Assembly: GCA_026545225.1 (NCBI GenBank) | Contig: CM048850.1 | Coordinates: forward strand, 25,098,297 to 25,162,296 | DNA: 64,000 nt | DNA from: Cornus controversa | Taxonomy: Eukaryota; Streptophyta; Magnoliopsida; Cornales; Cornaceae | Direction of reading: 5' to 3' | Part shown: one piece after another, positions 32,189-43,042 of the stretch | Layout: each line of letters opens with the position of its first letter | Numbering within the stretch: position 1 is the stretch's first letter | Notes under the pieces: model-generated | Told to the model about the DNA's origin: nothing | What the model saw: only the letters and a program-made list of their open reading frames with translations | Database searches by the model: none | Translations under genes and position numbers: made by a program

Positions 32189-33517
32189 CTTAGAATGTGG
32201 CGTAATTCGACTCCTTTATTAGGTCAACAATGCATTTCGAATTCCAATCATCCTTCATGGAGAATCTACACAAAGGAATAGCGAATGGCGTGTCAAGACC
32301 GGAGTTAAAAAAGTTAGAAAGATGAAGATCTGCAGAAGGAGGATCGGCGCATCGAAGTAGACATTTCGATGTATCGTAGCTTCGATGCATCGAAGTCCCT
32401 ACTTCGAAGCATCGCCCGAACCTGTTGAAGATATTTTTTAACAAATATTTTCTCCACTTGCCACTTGTCTAATTTTGCTTGGATAAAACCTTGCATGAAA
32501 TTTCTATGTTATTTTGAGCCTCTGATCAGTTATATAGCTAGAGAGTATGTAATAAAAAGATATGCACAATTCTTATAATAGAGAGCATATTTTAGAATTC
32601 TAGAGAGAAAAAGCAAAGTTTTAGAGAGGGAAAGCTTCAAAGAGGGCTTTCCAAAGCCTTGAAGACCATTTTGAGCATGGGACCATCTCTATCTATGGAG
32701 TGCTTCCAGCACACTATGATTAACTAATCCTTCTCTAGGGTTTTGACAAACCCTAGCCTTATAAATATGTTCTAACTTCAATGAATTGGGAATTTTTATG
32801 TATTTTGTGTATATGTCTTTTGCCTTGAGCCTTATATAAATATAAGTTTACAAATTCTTTATGTTCATGTGTTGTGATTTATCTTCTTGTTTTGGAATGT
32901 TTAAATCCCTCACATGATCTTCAAACACTTGTAAGTTTCACAAGAACTACAAGTGATGGCTTGAGACTAGTTTTCACTATAACATGCATAGCTAGATTTG
33001 CATAGTCCATGCTTAGAGAAGGTGATTTTGCTTTAATTAGGTAAGTAAGTAGGTAGGGAAATCATGTGACAATGATTTTACTACAAGTAGGTAATTAGGT
33101 AAAAAAGAAAAACTACGCTTTTCGAAGATGGATTATAGTATATTAAGGTATGTGTATTCTCTTAACGATGTTGTTGTAGGTGGGACTTTTCAACGCTTCA
33201 TTAGTACACATTTGCATGAATTCCCCCAATTCATTATAAGTGTGACACACTACGAGGTTAGCGGGGAAGTCTAACCCTAATCCTTATTTATTCTCTCAAC
33301 CCTTGTATTTAAATTACTTTCATGCTTTCAAAGTAAAGTAAGTAGACAACCAACATGGTTGTGATTTAAACAAGAACCAACCCTCAACCTTTAGTGAGTT
33401 ATACCTACGTAGTCTCTGTGGGATCAACACCCTCAACTTAGAGCCCTATCCTTCAAGGATTCGTTCTATTGCGAGTGGTAAATTTATAAATTGCGAGTAG
33501 CGCAACCACACACAACA
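32189..33517 (+). mobile_element. 3' LTR of Ath-1, second part
   Basis: Continues 17353 after the Ath-2 insertion. It aligns by eye along its length with the Ath-5 LTR (43165-44428): GAGAGGGAAAGCTTCAAA, AAGCCTTGAAGACCAT, ATGGAGTGCTTC, CTAACTCCTTCTCTAGGGTT-type blocks, and GAGCCCTATCCT near the end. Its palindrome array (32344-32416) differs in sequence from that of Ath-5. TATA-like TTATATAGC at 32530-32538. Confidence 0.85.
32344..32416. repeat. Palindrome array CTTCGATGCATCGAAG (Ath-1 LTR copy)
   Basis: One perfect 16-bp palindrome at 32380-32395, with variants at 32348-32356, 32364-32377 and 32401-32414. Same dyad as the Ath-1 internal array at 14936-15154. Confidence 0.85.
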
Positions 33518-33666
33518 AAAACAAGGTCACTACATAGCAAATTATCCAACTACTCCACAGAAGCAAAAATATAAGAAGTTCGGTGCTCCACAGTATAAAG
33601 GAAAAGGCAAGAGAAAGGCCTTTTACACTGGTTGTTATTCAAGCTCAGAAGAAGAATAACAAGAAT
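33518..33666 (+). other. Short unassigned segment, zinc-knuckle-like tail
   Basis: Between the Ath-1 and Ath-4 LTRs. One frame reads GHYIANYPTTPQKQKYKKFG, continues with a Lys-rich stretch and ends ...SSSEEE before a stop at about 33658. GHY-x-AN-x-x-P recalls the end of a CCHC knuckle (GHYANxCP) of a viral or retroelement nucleocapsid. Too short to classify. Confidence 0.3.
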
Positions 33667-35186
33667 TGTTCGACGTGCAAAACACAATAAAATATTATGT
33701 AATAGTGTCGTCGTTGTTTTACACTTCGACAAAAAAGAATTTATAAAACCCTACAAATACTCTACTAAAATTAGTAAAGTGGTGAGTAGGGGTCGAACCC
33801 ACAGAGACTGCGTTGGTTTCGTTGTTAAGCTATCAAGATCTTGTCTAATTTAATTGAAAGAGAATTTGTTTTGTTTTTAAATTAAGTTGCTGAAATTAAA
33901 TAACATAAATAAATGATTGATACTGGAGATAGAGGGTCCTGGGAATTGACTTCACCACTAACCTTCTTACAATGAAAGTTGTACTAATTTGGGACGTTTA
34001 ATCTATGCATTCAGAAAAGAATGGCTACAAGCCAAATTCAGTTCTATCAAGAGGATTCATTCAACATACAATTAAGCATAACTCGTCTTCGCTAAGCATG
34101 GCCTATACATCTGACTAACTAATGATATGATAACCCATCTTCGCTTAGTACGAATTATAAAAACTCTAAATTGAATGATCTATGAAAACTATTGTATAAC
34201 CTGTCTTAACAAAATCACAGAAGTTGAAAAGAACTAAACCCTAATCACTGCAAACATGCATTCATTCTACAAGAACAAAAGTAAATATGCAATGAAATAA
34301 TCCATTAAAATTAAAACTAACAGCACAGCTGTTGTTTATGTCTTGGTTATACAATCAATGCACAAAATAAATAATTCCCAAATTAATATACAAACTAATA
34401 CATTGAAAGATAGGTTAGGGTTACATCACTTCCCCGGAATGGTGTTTAGCCGCTCATGATCGGAGGTCCAGGCTTGAACGATGATGAAATTGTCGTCGTC
34501 TTGCCCGTATCGTCGCGAATCGCCTCTGTATATCTCTCTCTGCTTCCCCCCTCCAGAATACCCTAGTTTTTCTTCGTTTCCTCCTTTTTACTTTGCGAAA
34601 ACAAACCAACGGGACACCTCGCCTACCCAAAGTGGCAAGTGCGCATAATAAAATGGCACTTGCTCCTCACAAAGTGGCATTTGCGCCCAAAAAGTGGCAG
34701 CTGCGCAAATAGGGCAGAAAGTTGATGAAAACGTCCGTTTTAGGAAATTTTTGTGAAATATGAAATTGTGCAGAATTGAATTTCATTCAACCTACGCGGA
34801 GTTTGGGTCGTTTTGACAGTCGTGTACTGAGTTATGGTCTGAATACCAACACGGGTCCAGGACTTTTTAGGCCTGAATTGGCCCAATCTTCTATGCGAAT
34901 GGGCCCGTGCTCCTTTTCTTCATTTAAATTCATTTCCAGCCCATTTTTTTAGTCCATTTAGTTTGGATCTTCAATATAAACATATCTCTAATGGGCCAAG
35001 CTTCAGTGATAACTAAATGAGCACCATTTGTAGCCCGATTTCACCATTCCTAATCAGAATTACCCTTAATCACCTACAATCATAAAAATATTAAAATTAT
35101 TAATAAAAAATATGAAATAAATATTACTAAGACACTAATTCATATAATTTTAAGGGCATTGAATATGCAATATTCATTACTTATCA
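33667..35186 (-). mobile_element. 3' LTR of Ath-4 (1520 bp)
   Basis: Inverted relative of the Ath-2 LTRs. Plus-strand edges TGTTCGACGTGC (33667) and ACTTATCA (35186). TGCGCA/TGCCACTTT repeats at 34624-34710. Confidence 0.88.
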
Positions 35187-36860
35187 CACCCCCAAACTTA
35201 TATATTGCTAGTCTCTTAGCAATACACAACTAAAAATGAAATAAAACAACTAAACTACTTCCTCTTTCGTGGGAGATCCGATTGCATTTAGCATATGCAA
35301 CAAGCCTTTTAAACCCCTAGGTTACCCCTAGTGGACGAGTGAAGTCTCGTGAGGGTTTCCAGAGATGTGACCCACAAACATGCCAAAATTCCTATTTCAA
35401 ACATTAATCAAGACAAAGATTACAAAATGCAGTTAAAAGACTTGCATTGAAGAATACTTTCAAATCCCTAAACCCCATAATTCAAAATAATGGTTCTCAC
35501 ACAAATTTACAACAACATAACTCAAAGAAACCAACTTTAGCCCCCTCGTGAAAAGTGAACTAGCATTCATCAATGTGGTTTAACCTGGCCTTGAGTGAGC
35601 AATTACAAGTACCTTCAATTTATTGGATCCCCTTATTGAATTTATCACTCAAAACGTGGACACATGCGATTTTTTTTTTTTTTTGTGTGCAATGCCTAGG
35701 TTTATTAGGCTTTCGAATTGATCCATGTAGCGAGCTTTCAGCCTGTGACTCCCAAACCAAATGGCTTTAGGGCACCAGGTTTCAAGATACCTCGAGGGAC
35801 CTAATAACTCGAACCAAAACGGCCACAAACCATAGGATTATTATTAAAAAAATATTTGTTTTGTTTTTTTTTGTTTTTTTTGTTTTTTTTTTAGGTTTAT
35901 TAGGCTTTCGAATTGGTCCATGTAGCGAGCTTTCAGCCTGTGACTCCCAAACCAAATGGCTTTAGGGCACTAGGTTTCAAGATACCTCGAGGGACCTAAT
36001 AACTCGAACCAAAACGGCCACAAACCATAGGATTATTATTTAATTTTTTTTTTTTTTGTTTTCCTTTTTTTTTACAAGTGTAGCATGTTTAGAATGTTTA
36101 TTCTCAAGGGATACCGACTTACATTCAGTACACATAATTGATACTCAAAGCCAAGTACAAACCCCACTAACTCTACTAGTGTGCATGTGAATTGTGAAAA
36201 GAACTAGAGTCAACCACTCCAAGTCATATCAATGCAAATAACGACTTAAACCATTGCATTCAAACCATACTTTCTAGAAATTTTACACATACTCTACAAT
36301 TGCAAGTCAAGAACCTACATAAAGTATTAAACTCTTGATTGGTGTTAAAACATCTAAATTGAAAACAAAATAACCTAAAATAAATAAATAAATAAATAAA
36401 CAAAAGTGTTCTTCCTTGCCCCCAAACTTGAATCACACATTGTCCTCAATGTGTAACAAAAATATAAAGCTTATGGTAAGTGATAGAACAATATTACCGT
36501 AGTGGTAGAATTGTAAAAATTTGGCAAAGCATTCACATGAATAAGGGTTGGCCATCCCCCCAAACTTGGATGCAAGAACCTGTCATAAAAAACACAACTA
36601 CACACCACGCATATTAAAAGGGAAAAAATAATAATAATAAATAAAAAGAATGCAACAAAATGACAAACAAACACAAATAAAAATTAAAATGAAGAAAAAT
36701 CAACTCTAACAAAAGCAAAAATAAATAAATAAAAATGAAAAGAAAAACACACACTTCCTAACTACTACTTTTGATGGAAGGTTCACCCTATACCACATCT
36801 CTTGAGGAGCTCTAAGAGTGTCCCCCCTATTTTGTCCTCACTTTCAGTGCTCGGAAGACT
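35187..36860 (-). mobile_element. PPT and 3' interior of Ath-4, truncated
   Basis: PPT on the minus strand at 35199-35187 (AAGTTTGGGGGTG). The noncoding interior matches Ath-2 and includes a ~195-bp-spaced tandem duplication (35697-36035), a conserved dyad CACATTGTCCTCAATGTG (36436-36453), a second G-tract at 36553-36568, and TAAATAAATAAATAAA at 36380-36401. It is truncated near 36860, where the Ath-5 integrase begins. No coding sequence and no 5' LTR. Confidence 0.75.
36417..36453 (-). promoter_or_regulatory. Conserved dyad plus G-tract, Ath-4
   Basis: The dyad ACACATTGTCCTCAATGTGT is perfect with 8-bp arms, and GCCCCCAAACTT precedes it on the plus strand. It is the best-preserved of the four copies. 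Confidence 0.7.
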
Positions 36861-36861
36861 G

Positions 36862-37120
36862 TCTCTAAAATTCTTTAATGTGGTTTCTTCTGGTTATCTA
36901 TGCATCGGGATGCATACTCATTCTGCCGCTCATGTGAGTGATGTCAATGCCTTGACACTATGTCCCAAAAGGATATGATGGCTTTGAACCCAATCCTTAT
37001 CGTCGAGATCTTCGATATTTGGGACATCGACTTCATGGGCCCGTTACTACAATCCTCCAATTTTGAGTTCATACTCATGGCGGAGGATTATGTATCTAAA
37101 TGGGTTGAGACTTTGGCTAC
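36862..37120 (+). pseudogene. Integrase of Ath-5, first part
   Basis: Starts inside the zinc-finger region (CIGMHTHSAA and a degenerate C-x-x-C), then MMALNPILIVEIFDIWDIDF, MGP and EDYVSKWVETLAT. This parallels Ath-3 27000-26700 with stops and shifts. It is cut at 37120 by a solo LTR and continues at 38598. Upstream gag, protease and RT are absent. Confidence 0.8.
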
Positions 37121-38592
37121 TGATTGTGTGTGATGGGTGTATCAATTAAAATTATCACACTTCGTAATCTAATGAATTCCTAGCAGAATAGGACTATCGA
37201 AAAGGGTGTCGAACCTCAGGGACTGTGGTCTAACTGTGTTGAATTGTTAGGATTAATTCTAATTAAATTTAAAAGAAATAAGTTGTTGATTTTTATATCT
37301 AAATTAACTAATGAAGCAACTGAACAAAAGCAATAAAAACTATTGAGTATGGAGAATATAAGATAAATTTAGGGTTATTGATTTCACCACTAGCTTCAAA
37401 ATCAATGGCCTATTGAACTAACTATGGGGAATCATATCATACATAAGTGGTGTCAATGGCTACAAGCTCAGCTTCATTCATCAAGAAGATAATATATGAT
37501 TAAGGTTAAGTCATGGACTATCTTCGATTGGCATGAGTCATTTGCCTAACTACTCTACTCTAGGGTGCAGTATGGTCCATCTTCTCTAGGCATAATCTAT
37601 CAAAGCTTTTAATGATATATTCAATGAAAACTATTATGTAATAATCACTCTCATGATCACAAAAAACAAGAGGGACGAGTTCAATAACAACAATCAAGTA
37701 TCTAAGTCAAGATAAGAAATCATTGAAACTAAATTTATAAGACTTTTATTGCTCAATTCTATAAGAAAAATCCTCTAAATCACACAATCTATGAATGAAT
37801 ACAAAAATCCCCAATAATTGGAACAATTAAACTAGTGATGTTTAGTTAGGGCTACATCAAACCCTAGTGAATGAATTAGCCGCTTATGGAAGAAGAAGAA
37901 GCTTCAACGGTTGTGGAAGAAGACATCATCTCCATAGAAGTATTGCTACGCTTTGTTCTCCAGTAATTCTCCACTCCAAAAGCTCTTCAAAGATGCTGCC
38001 AAGCCTCCTCAATACATCTCCAATTCATCACTTTTAATAGCCATGAGAATATGAAGAGTCCCCACGTAATTAGGAGACAATTAAGGTTTCCCGCAGGTCC
38101 TAATCAGGTGGGTTTTTCTGCTAACTTTTGGCCTACAGTTTGACCTAGTAGAAGTCCAATTCACGAAATTTAATTGAAATACAAAAGTGTCTAGAATCAA
38201 ATTTTGTTCAACCAACTAAGGAATTGAATCAATTTGAAGCTCGTAAATAAGAGTTACGGGCCATTTTTCAAAACGAGATTAAAATTGTATTACGTGCAGA
38301 ATTGGATTTCAGCCCGAAATACCCTTCAGCAGTTATAATTCTCTTGGGTCTCTTCCCTGGGCTGTTTTGAGTTGAAATATAGAGTTGAATGGATCCCTTT
38401 GATGTAGAATTCATCTAACACTCTTGCATGTTATCTTTAAAAGCCCAAAATCATAATTTTAACTGAAATAATCATTAAGGCCCTGAAAATACAGAAAACA
38501 CTAAAACAAAGTAAACCACAAAATAATCTATTACTGAGATAATAAAATACGCAAGTTAAGAAGCTAAAATGCATAACATTCAACGCCGATCA
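37121..38592 (-). mobile_element. Solo LTR (1472 bp) in the Ath-5 integrase
   Basis: Begins TGATTGTGTG and ends GCCGATCA, flanked on both sides by GCTAC (37116-37120 and 38593-38597). The integrase frame continues across. GGTGTCGAACCTCAGGGAC near 37209 resembles the R-region word of the Athila LTRs read on the minus strand, so the LTR points left. It contains no coding sequence and no obvious palindrome array. A solo LTR normally results from LTR-LTR recombination. Confidence 0.9.
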
Positions 38593-38597
38593 GCTAC

Positions 38598-39410
38598 CAG
38601 GACCAATGACCATGCAGTTATGGTTAAGTTTGTTCAAACAAACATTTTTAGTCATTTTGGGACATCACATGCCATAATCAGTTATGGGGGGAAATATTTT
38701 TGCAACCAATTTGTACAAACCTTGATACTCAAGTACTCCGTCACCCATAAGGTTGTTACACCTTACCACCCTTAAATGAGTGGCCAAGTAGAAGTATTTA
38801 ATAGGAAAATTAAGCACATCTTAGAGAAGATGATTCACTTTTATCGCAAGGATTGGTCACAATGTTTAAATAACGCATTGTGGGCGTAGCAGACCATTTA
38901 TAAACCCCGATAAGCATGTCTCTGTATTGTCTAGTATATGGCAAGGCACATCACTTACCAGTAAAGATTGAGCACAAAGCCCTTTGGGTTATTAAGAAAT
39001 TCAATTTCGAGTTGAAATTAGCTGGCTCTTATCGAAAGCTCCAATTGACTAAATTAGAGGAATTGTAGAATGACACGAATAAAAGCATAAAAATTTATAA
39101 GGCAAAAACCAAGGCCTTTCATGGCCATCATATCTGAGCCAAATCACTCTCTCCAGGCCAAAAAAAATTGGTTTTACAACTCTAGGATTAGTCTATTTCT
39201 CGGTGAACTTTGTTCCCGCTGGGACAGTCCATTTATCATAAATTCTGTCATTCCCCACGGGGTGGTGGAGTTGAAGGATCCCAATGATGGAATGCTTTTC
39301 AAGGTTAAGAGGTAAAGGTTAAAACCTTGTGTAGATAGTCAAATGCAAATGGAATACATGGATGTCATCGACTTGGTGGATCCTATATATTTAGACATAT
39401 AATCCATTCT
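38598..39410 (+). pseudogene. Integrase core and tail of Ath-5, second part
   Basis: TNDHAVMVKFVQTNIFSHFG, then ISYGGKYFCNQF (the Asp of SDGG reads Tyr), SVTHKVVTPYHP and [18 protein letters not shown] with the catalytic Glu position. The tail LGELCSRWDSPFIINSVIPH and GVVELKDPNDGMLFKVKR lies at 39199-39315, then YMDVIDLVDP. At least five stops. Ortholog of Ath-3 26900-25850. Confidence 0.85.
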
Positions 39411-39566
39411 CACATCTTGTCATAGATAGTAAACTTGGTAATTCCATGGACCTATCATGCTCCATGCAACCTGTCAAATCCAAAGGCAATGTATCTAATG
39501 TGTTAGAGGTGTGAATTGTATGTTTGTACATATATTTTAACACTTGGGCAATTTTATTTCACAAGG
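39411..39566 (+). other. Post-pol segment of Ath-5
   Basis: Noncoding. CCTATCATGCTCCATGCAAC and GTGTTAGAGGTGTGAATTG match Ath-1 14786-14870, which marks the right edge of the Ath-1 pol deletion. Confidence 0.6.
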
Positions 39567-39715
39567 AATTATGATGTATCGTAAGTTCAATGTCGATGTA
39601 TCGTAATGACTATGCATTATAATTTAAGCCCCTAATTTGAGTTCAAATCCAGAGCATTTCGCACCTTATTTTACAAGATGGTGACGCATCGTAACATGCA
39701 TTACGATACATCACC
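39567..39715. repeat. Palindrome array TTACGATGCATCGTAA (Ath-5 internal copy)
   Basis: Units at 39567-39584, 39592-39608, 39609-39622 and an overlapping pair at 39681-39712 (GACGCATCGTAACATGCATT, then ACGATACATC). Decayed but clearly the same dyad as the LTR array at 43312-43372. Confidence 0.8.
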
Positions 39716-39734
39716 AGACACACATGACTGCACA

Positions 39735-39835
39735 TGCAGTCACTTATATTTTTTAATTGCTCTCACTCCCTCTCATTTTTTTCTCTCTCTCTCATAACCA
39801 AACTCTCACTCTTTCTCTTAGTTGAAACTCCTTAT
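39735..39835 (+). promoter_or_regulatory. TATA-like word and CT tract after the Ath-5 internal array
   Basis: GCAGTCACTTATATTTTTT at 39734-39753 followed by CTCTCACTCCCTCTC and TCTCTCTCTCTCAT. Same arrangement as Ath-1. Inferred internal promoter. Confidence 0.4.
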
Positions 39836-40169
39836 GCCCTCCCCCTCACCATCCTCATCATCCTCATCATCATCTCTTCCATAACTCTCAAATTTTTGAA
39901 GGATTGAGGATTGCTATGGACATACACATTGGCTAGGGTGGACTGTTAGAGGTAAGGGTTTAATTTGGATTATATTTATATTTTGGTTGGTTGAGTTTAG
40001 AGTTTTGAGTTTTGATTGGTGATTGTAGTTGGAGATTGGGTGTAGTTGTTGGAGTAGTTGACAAAGGATAGGCAAAAGTTTAGTTGGTTTTGAGGTTCTA
40101 AGAGGGCTGCCCTAGACAATGCCCACCACCCATTTGACAAAATTCCCGAACCAAAATTTTGAACTAAAA

Positions 40170-41293
40170 TGGTCCAGGCAAAGGCTCCATCTGCTCCCAT
40201 TCGTGATGTCCCGAGAGGCAAGTAGGGGAATGGGATATCCACCCCAAGCATGTCGTGGATAGGGACACTTTTATTGAGGATCCAAATGCCACGTGCTCCC
40301 TTTGAGCTTTGGAAGAGCGTCGTTTACTCGGGCTCCTTACAACCGCTTTTGACATTGCCTACCCCCAACTCATTTGCGTGTTCTATATGAACATAACCTA
40401 TGATTGCAACGAGTCGAGCACCTTACGGACCATTATCTATGACACTCCTCTTGCCTTTATAGTGGAGGATATAGCCACACTTACTAGGTTTCCACATAGG
40501 GAATCCGAAGATCTTTATGATGTAGAGGACCACTACCATTTCTGTGAGCTCTATCTGAGACTTATAATTTTCAAAATGATTCATGACATGTGCCATAACA
40601 GATTAAGCAACCCGAAGAATAACTGCACAAGAAAATCCATTTGCCCCCAACGCTTGTGGTTCTTTAACACGATGTTCCAAAAAAATGCCCACCCTTTGAG
40701 GCATAGTACTGAGCATCCAAGAGAGTTTTTGACAGTGCCGTATGCCCCCAATTTTGGCAGTTGGTTCTCCATCCTGGAAGTTATTTGGGGCCATATACAC
40801 AAAGTATGGGAGCAACTGGATGCCAAAAATAACTCGAAAGTTTCTAACTTGAAGTTGTCATTTCCTTATTTGGTGACTACTATGCTTAGGAAGATGAGCT
40901 CTAGTTTTAGACTTCTGAGATTTCCAGTGGCACTCCTCCCCACTTTACACTCTAGAGTTGGAGCAAGATGGTCTCTCATATGAGTACACTTCCCCGTGTA
41001 GCTCGAGAGAGAAAGGAGAGTGAGAGTGACCATGAGGCGTCTAAGGATGATGCCATGGACATGGACATCCCTACTATTGACTATATTCCATCCGAGGATA
41101 TATCGGATGAGGCTGAGGATGAGCATGAGATGTCCAGGATGGGCAGAGCTGATTATGAGTATCTCGTAGTTGGTTATGAGTGCCTAACTTCCGACCTTTC
41201 ATAGTTACAGCTGGACTTTGCGGATCATTGTAGAGAGACCATTGAGAGCCTGGACACTATGAGTGCCAGCATTAGAGCTATTTTAGATTAACA
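40170..41293 (+). pseudogene. Extra ORF (post-pol) of Ath-5, broken
   Basis: ATG at 40170 gives MVQAKAPSAPIRDVPRGK then a stop, close to the Ath-3 start (MARVKNAPGAVRDVPGR). After a frameshift, 40309-40983 is open for 224 codons: LICVFYMNITYDCNESSTLR, AFIVEDIATLTRFPHRESED, NCTRKSICPQRLWFFNTMFQ and WFSILEVIWGHIHKVWEQL. Another shift leads to an acidic segment (KDDAMDMDIPTIDYIPSEDI) and a helical end. Domain order matches Ath-3: basic start, central domain, acidic linker, coiled-coil-like tail. No membrane segments, so not an obvious Env. Function unknown. Confidence 0.8.
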
Positions 41294-43029
41294 ATAGTGC
41301 ATTGAATGCCTCCTTATGGCATCCCATAGTTCTCACGCCGCCTCTTCCTTTACTCCACCACCACTGCTGCCACCATTTCTGCATTAGTTTAAGATTTCCA
41401 TTTTTATTTTCTGTTTTATGTATTTCCATTTCTTCTTATTTTAGTACTTGTCTTGTGCCATATTGCACCATTTTGATATTTTTTCATCATCCCTTTTGTA
41501 TTTCGTAAATTCCATTGTTTGTACAAACAAATTTATAAATTAATGGAATATTTGCATTTTCTTTTATTTGTACATGTGTAATTACTTTATGCTTTTTCAG
41601 TTACTTCAATTATTTTAGTTTTCAGTTCTTTTATAAGATGTTTGGTATATAGTTTGTCCTTGTGCAGGTTTTATCACTCCACTTGTCAAACACATACTCA
41701 GTGTACTTCTTTCTGTTCCGCAGTTGATGTTTTGACTTTTTAATATCCTATCAACCACATCGGTAACATTGTTCTAACTTTTATTATTTTTAAATGTTGA
41801 GGACAATGTTTTATTTAAGTTTGGGGGTATGGGCGAACCTGTTTTAATTTTTATTTTTGCACATATTTCAATTCCATTTTCATGATAGTTATGATGTCTT
41901 GCCATTAAAAGTTCAAATGTCCAAAAGTCAAAGATGAATACATCTTGTAATTTAGAAGTTTGACATCTTAAACATCCTGAAATTTAAAGCAATCACATGT
42001 TAGAATTGAACGATCCAATTTTTTGCAAAATTTTTGAACACTTTACAGTTCTACCCTAAATTTGTCCTTAACTACACAAATACACATGCACATTTTAATT
42101 GTGGGCTATACGTTATACGGAGAATTATAAAAATATCTACTTCTTTTTTAACAACTTTGCGAACTATTTCATCTGGCAGTGCCAAATTCCATAATAATAA
42201 TAATAATAATAATAATAATCATAATATAGCAATCAGATTGCAATAGGCCTTCTCACTTATTAACCGGGCCTCTTACCTTAGTAAGTATTGAGAGTTCGTG
42301 TTCAAAAGTGTACAGGGTTGAGCAAAAATAAGGCAAATGGCCCGTTTAAGTTCGTAGCCTAGTAAGCTCGAGTCATTAAGTCCTTTGGGGGTGTTTTTTC
42401 ACCCAATGCCCTAAAACTGCCCGATTTGGGAGTCATTAACCTAAAGCTCAGTACATGAATTTGCTAGAAAGGTTAAGGGACTTAGACATTTCACGACCAC
42501 CTTTAAATAAGCTTTTGTAAAGTATTTATATTTTAATGGCATGCCTTTGTGATCTTTTTCAAAAAGAAGTTCTTTTAAAGACGGGCATTGTATTTATTCT
42601 CCAAATGCGACAATAAACCGCTCATTATGGTGTATGTTAACTTTCCAAAGAGGATTTTAGGGTTAGCACTTGTATTTGTGTTGAGTTAAGCATTATGTGA
42701 GGACTGTTGTCTAATTCGTGGTTTCAAAATTTTTTTGATTTTAATGTCCATTTAGTTCCTTAATACTTGTTTTATTCGTCGCCTTGAGGAGAATTTGAGC
42801 AATCATCCTTTTCTAGTTGATGACTGAGCTAATCAACCATTTTTGTATATTTTTGTGAGTTTAACAAGCATGTTAAACCCAATGAGACTTCAATCATCCA
42901 CTAGATGTGCTTAGGGGTTTAAAAGGCTTGTTGAATTGGCTAAATAGAACCGCATTTTCCACAAAAGCGAAAGTAGTATAGTTGTTTTAAATTAAATCCT
43001 TTTGTATTGTTAAGGGCTTAGCAATATCT
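41294..43029 (+). other. Conserved 3' noncoding region of Ath-5
   Basis: Matches Ath-1 15600-17219 in order. It contains the dyad plus G-tract (41794-41829), an AAT/ATA microsatellite (42191-42228), the TTCACCCAATGCCCTAAAAC block (42398-42417) and AACCCAATGAGACTTCAATC (42868). Confidence 0.75.
41794..41829 (+). promoter_or_regulatory. Conserved dyad plus internal G-tract, Ath-5
   Basis: ATGTTGAGGACAATGT then AAGTTTGGGGGTA eight bases later, about 1.2 kb before the true PPT. Confidence 0.65.
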
Positions 43030-43042
43030 AAGTTTGGGGGTG
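43030..43042 (+). other. Polypurine tract of Ath-5
   Basis: AAGTTTGGGGGTG immediately before the LTR start TGATAGGC. Confidence 0.85.

Noticed and set aside
40581-41126. Minus-strand frames opposite the Ath-5 extra ORF
   Set aside because: They are shadows of the conserved plus-strand protein.
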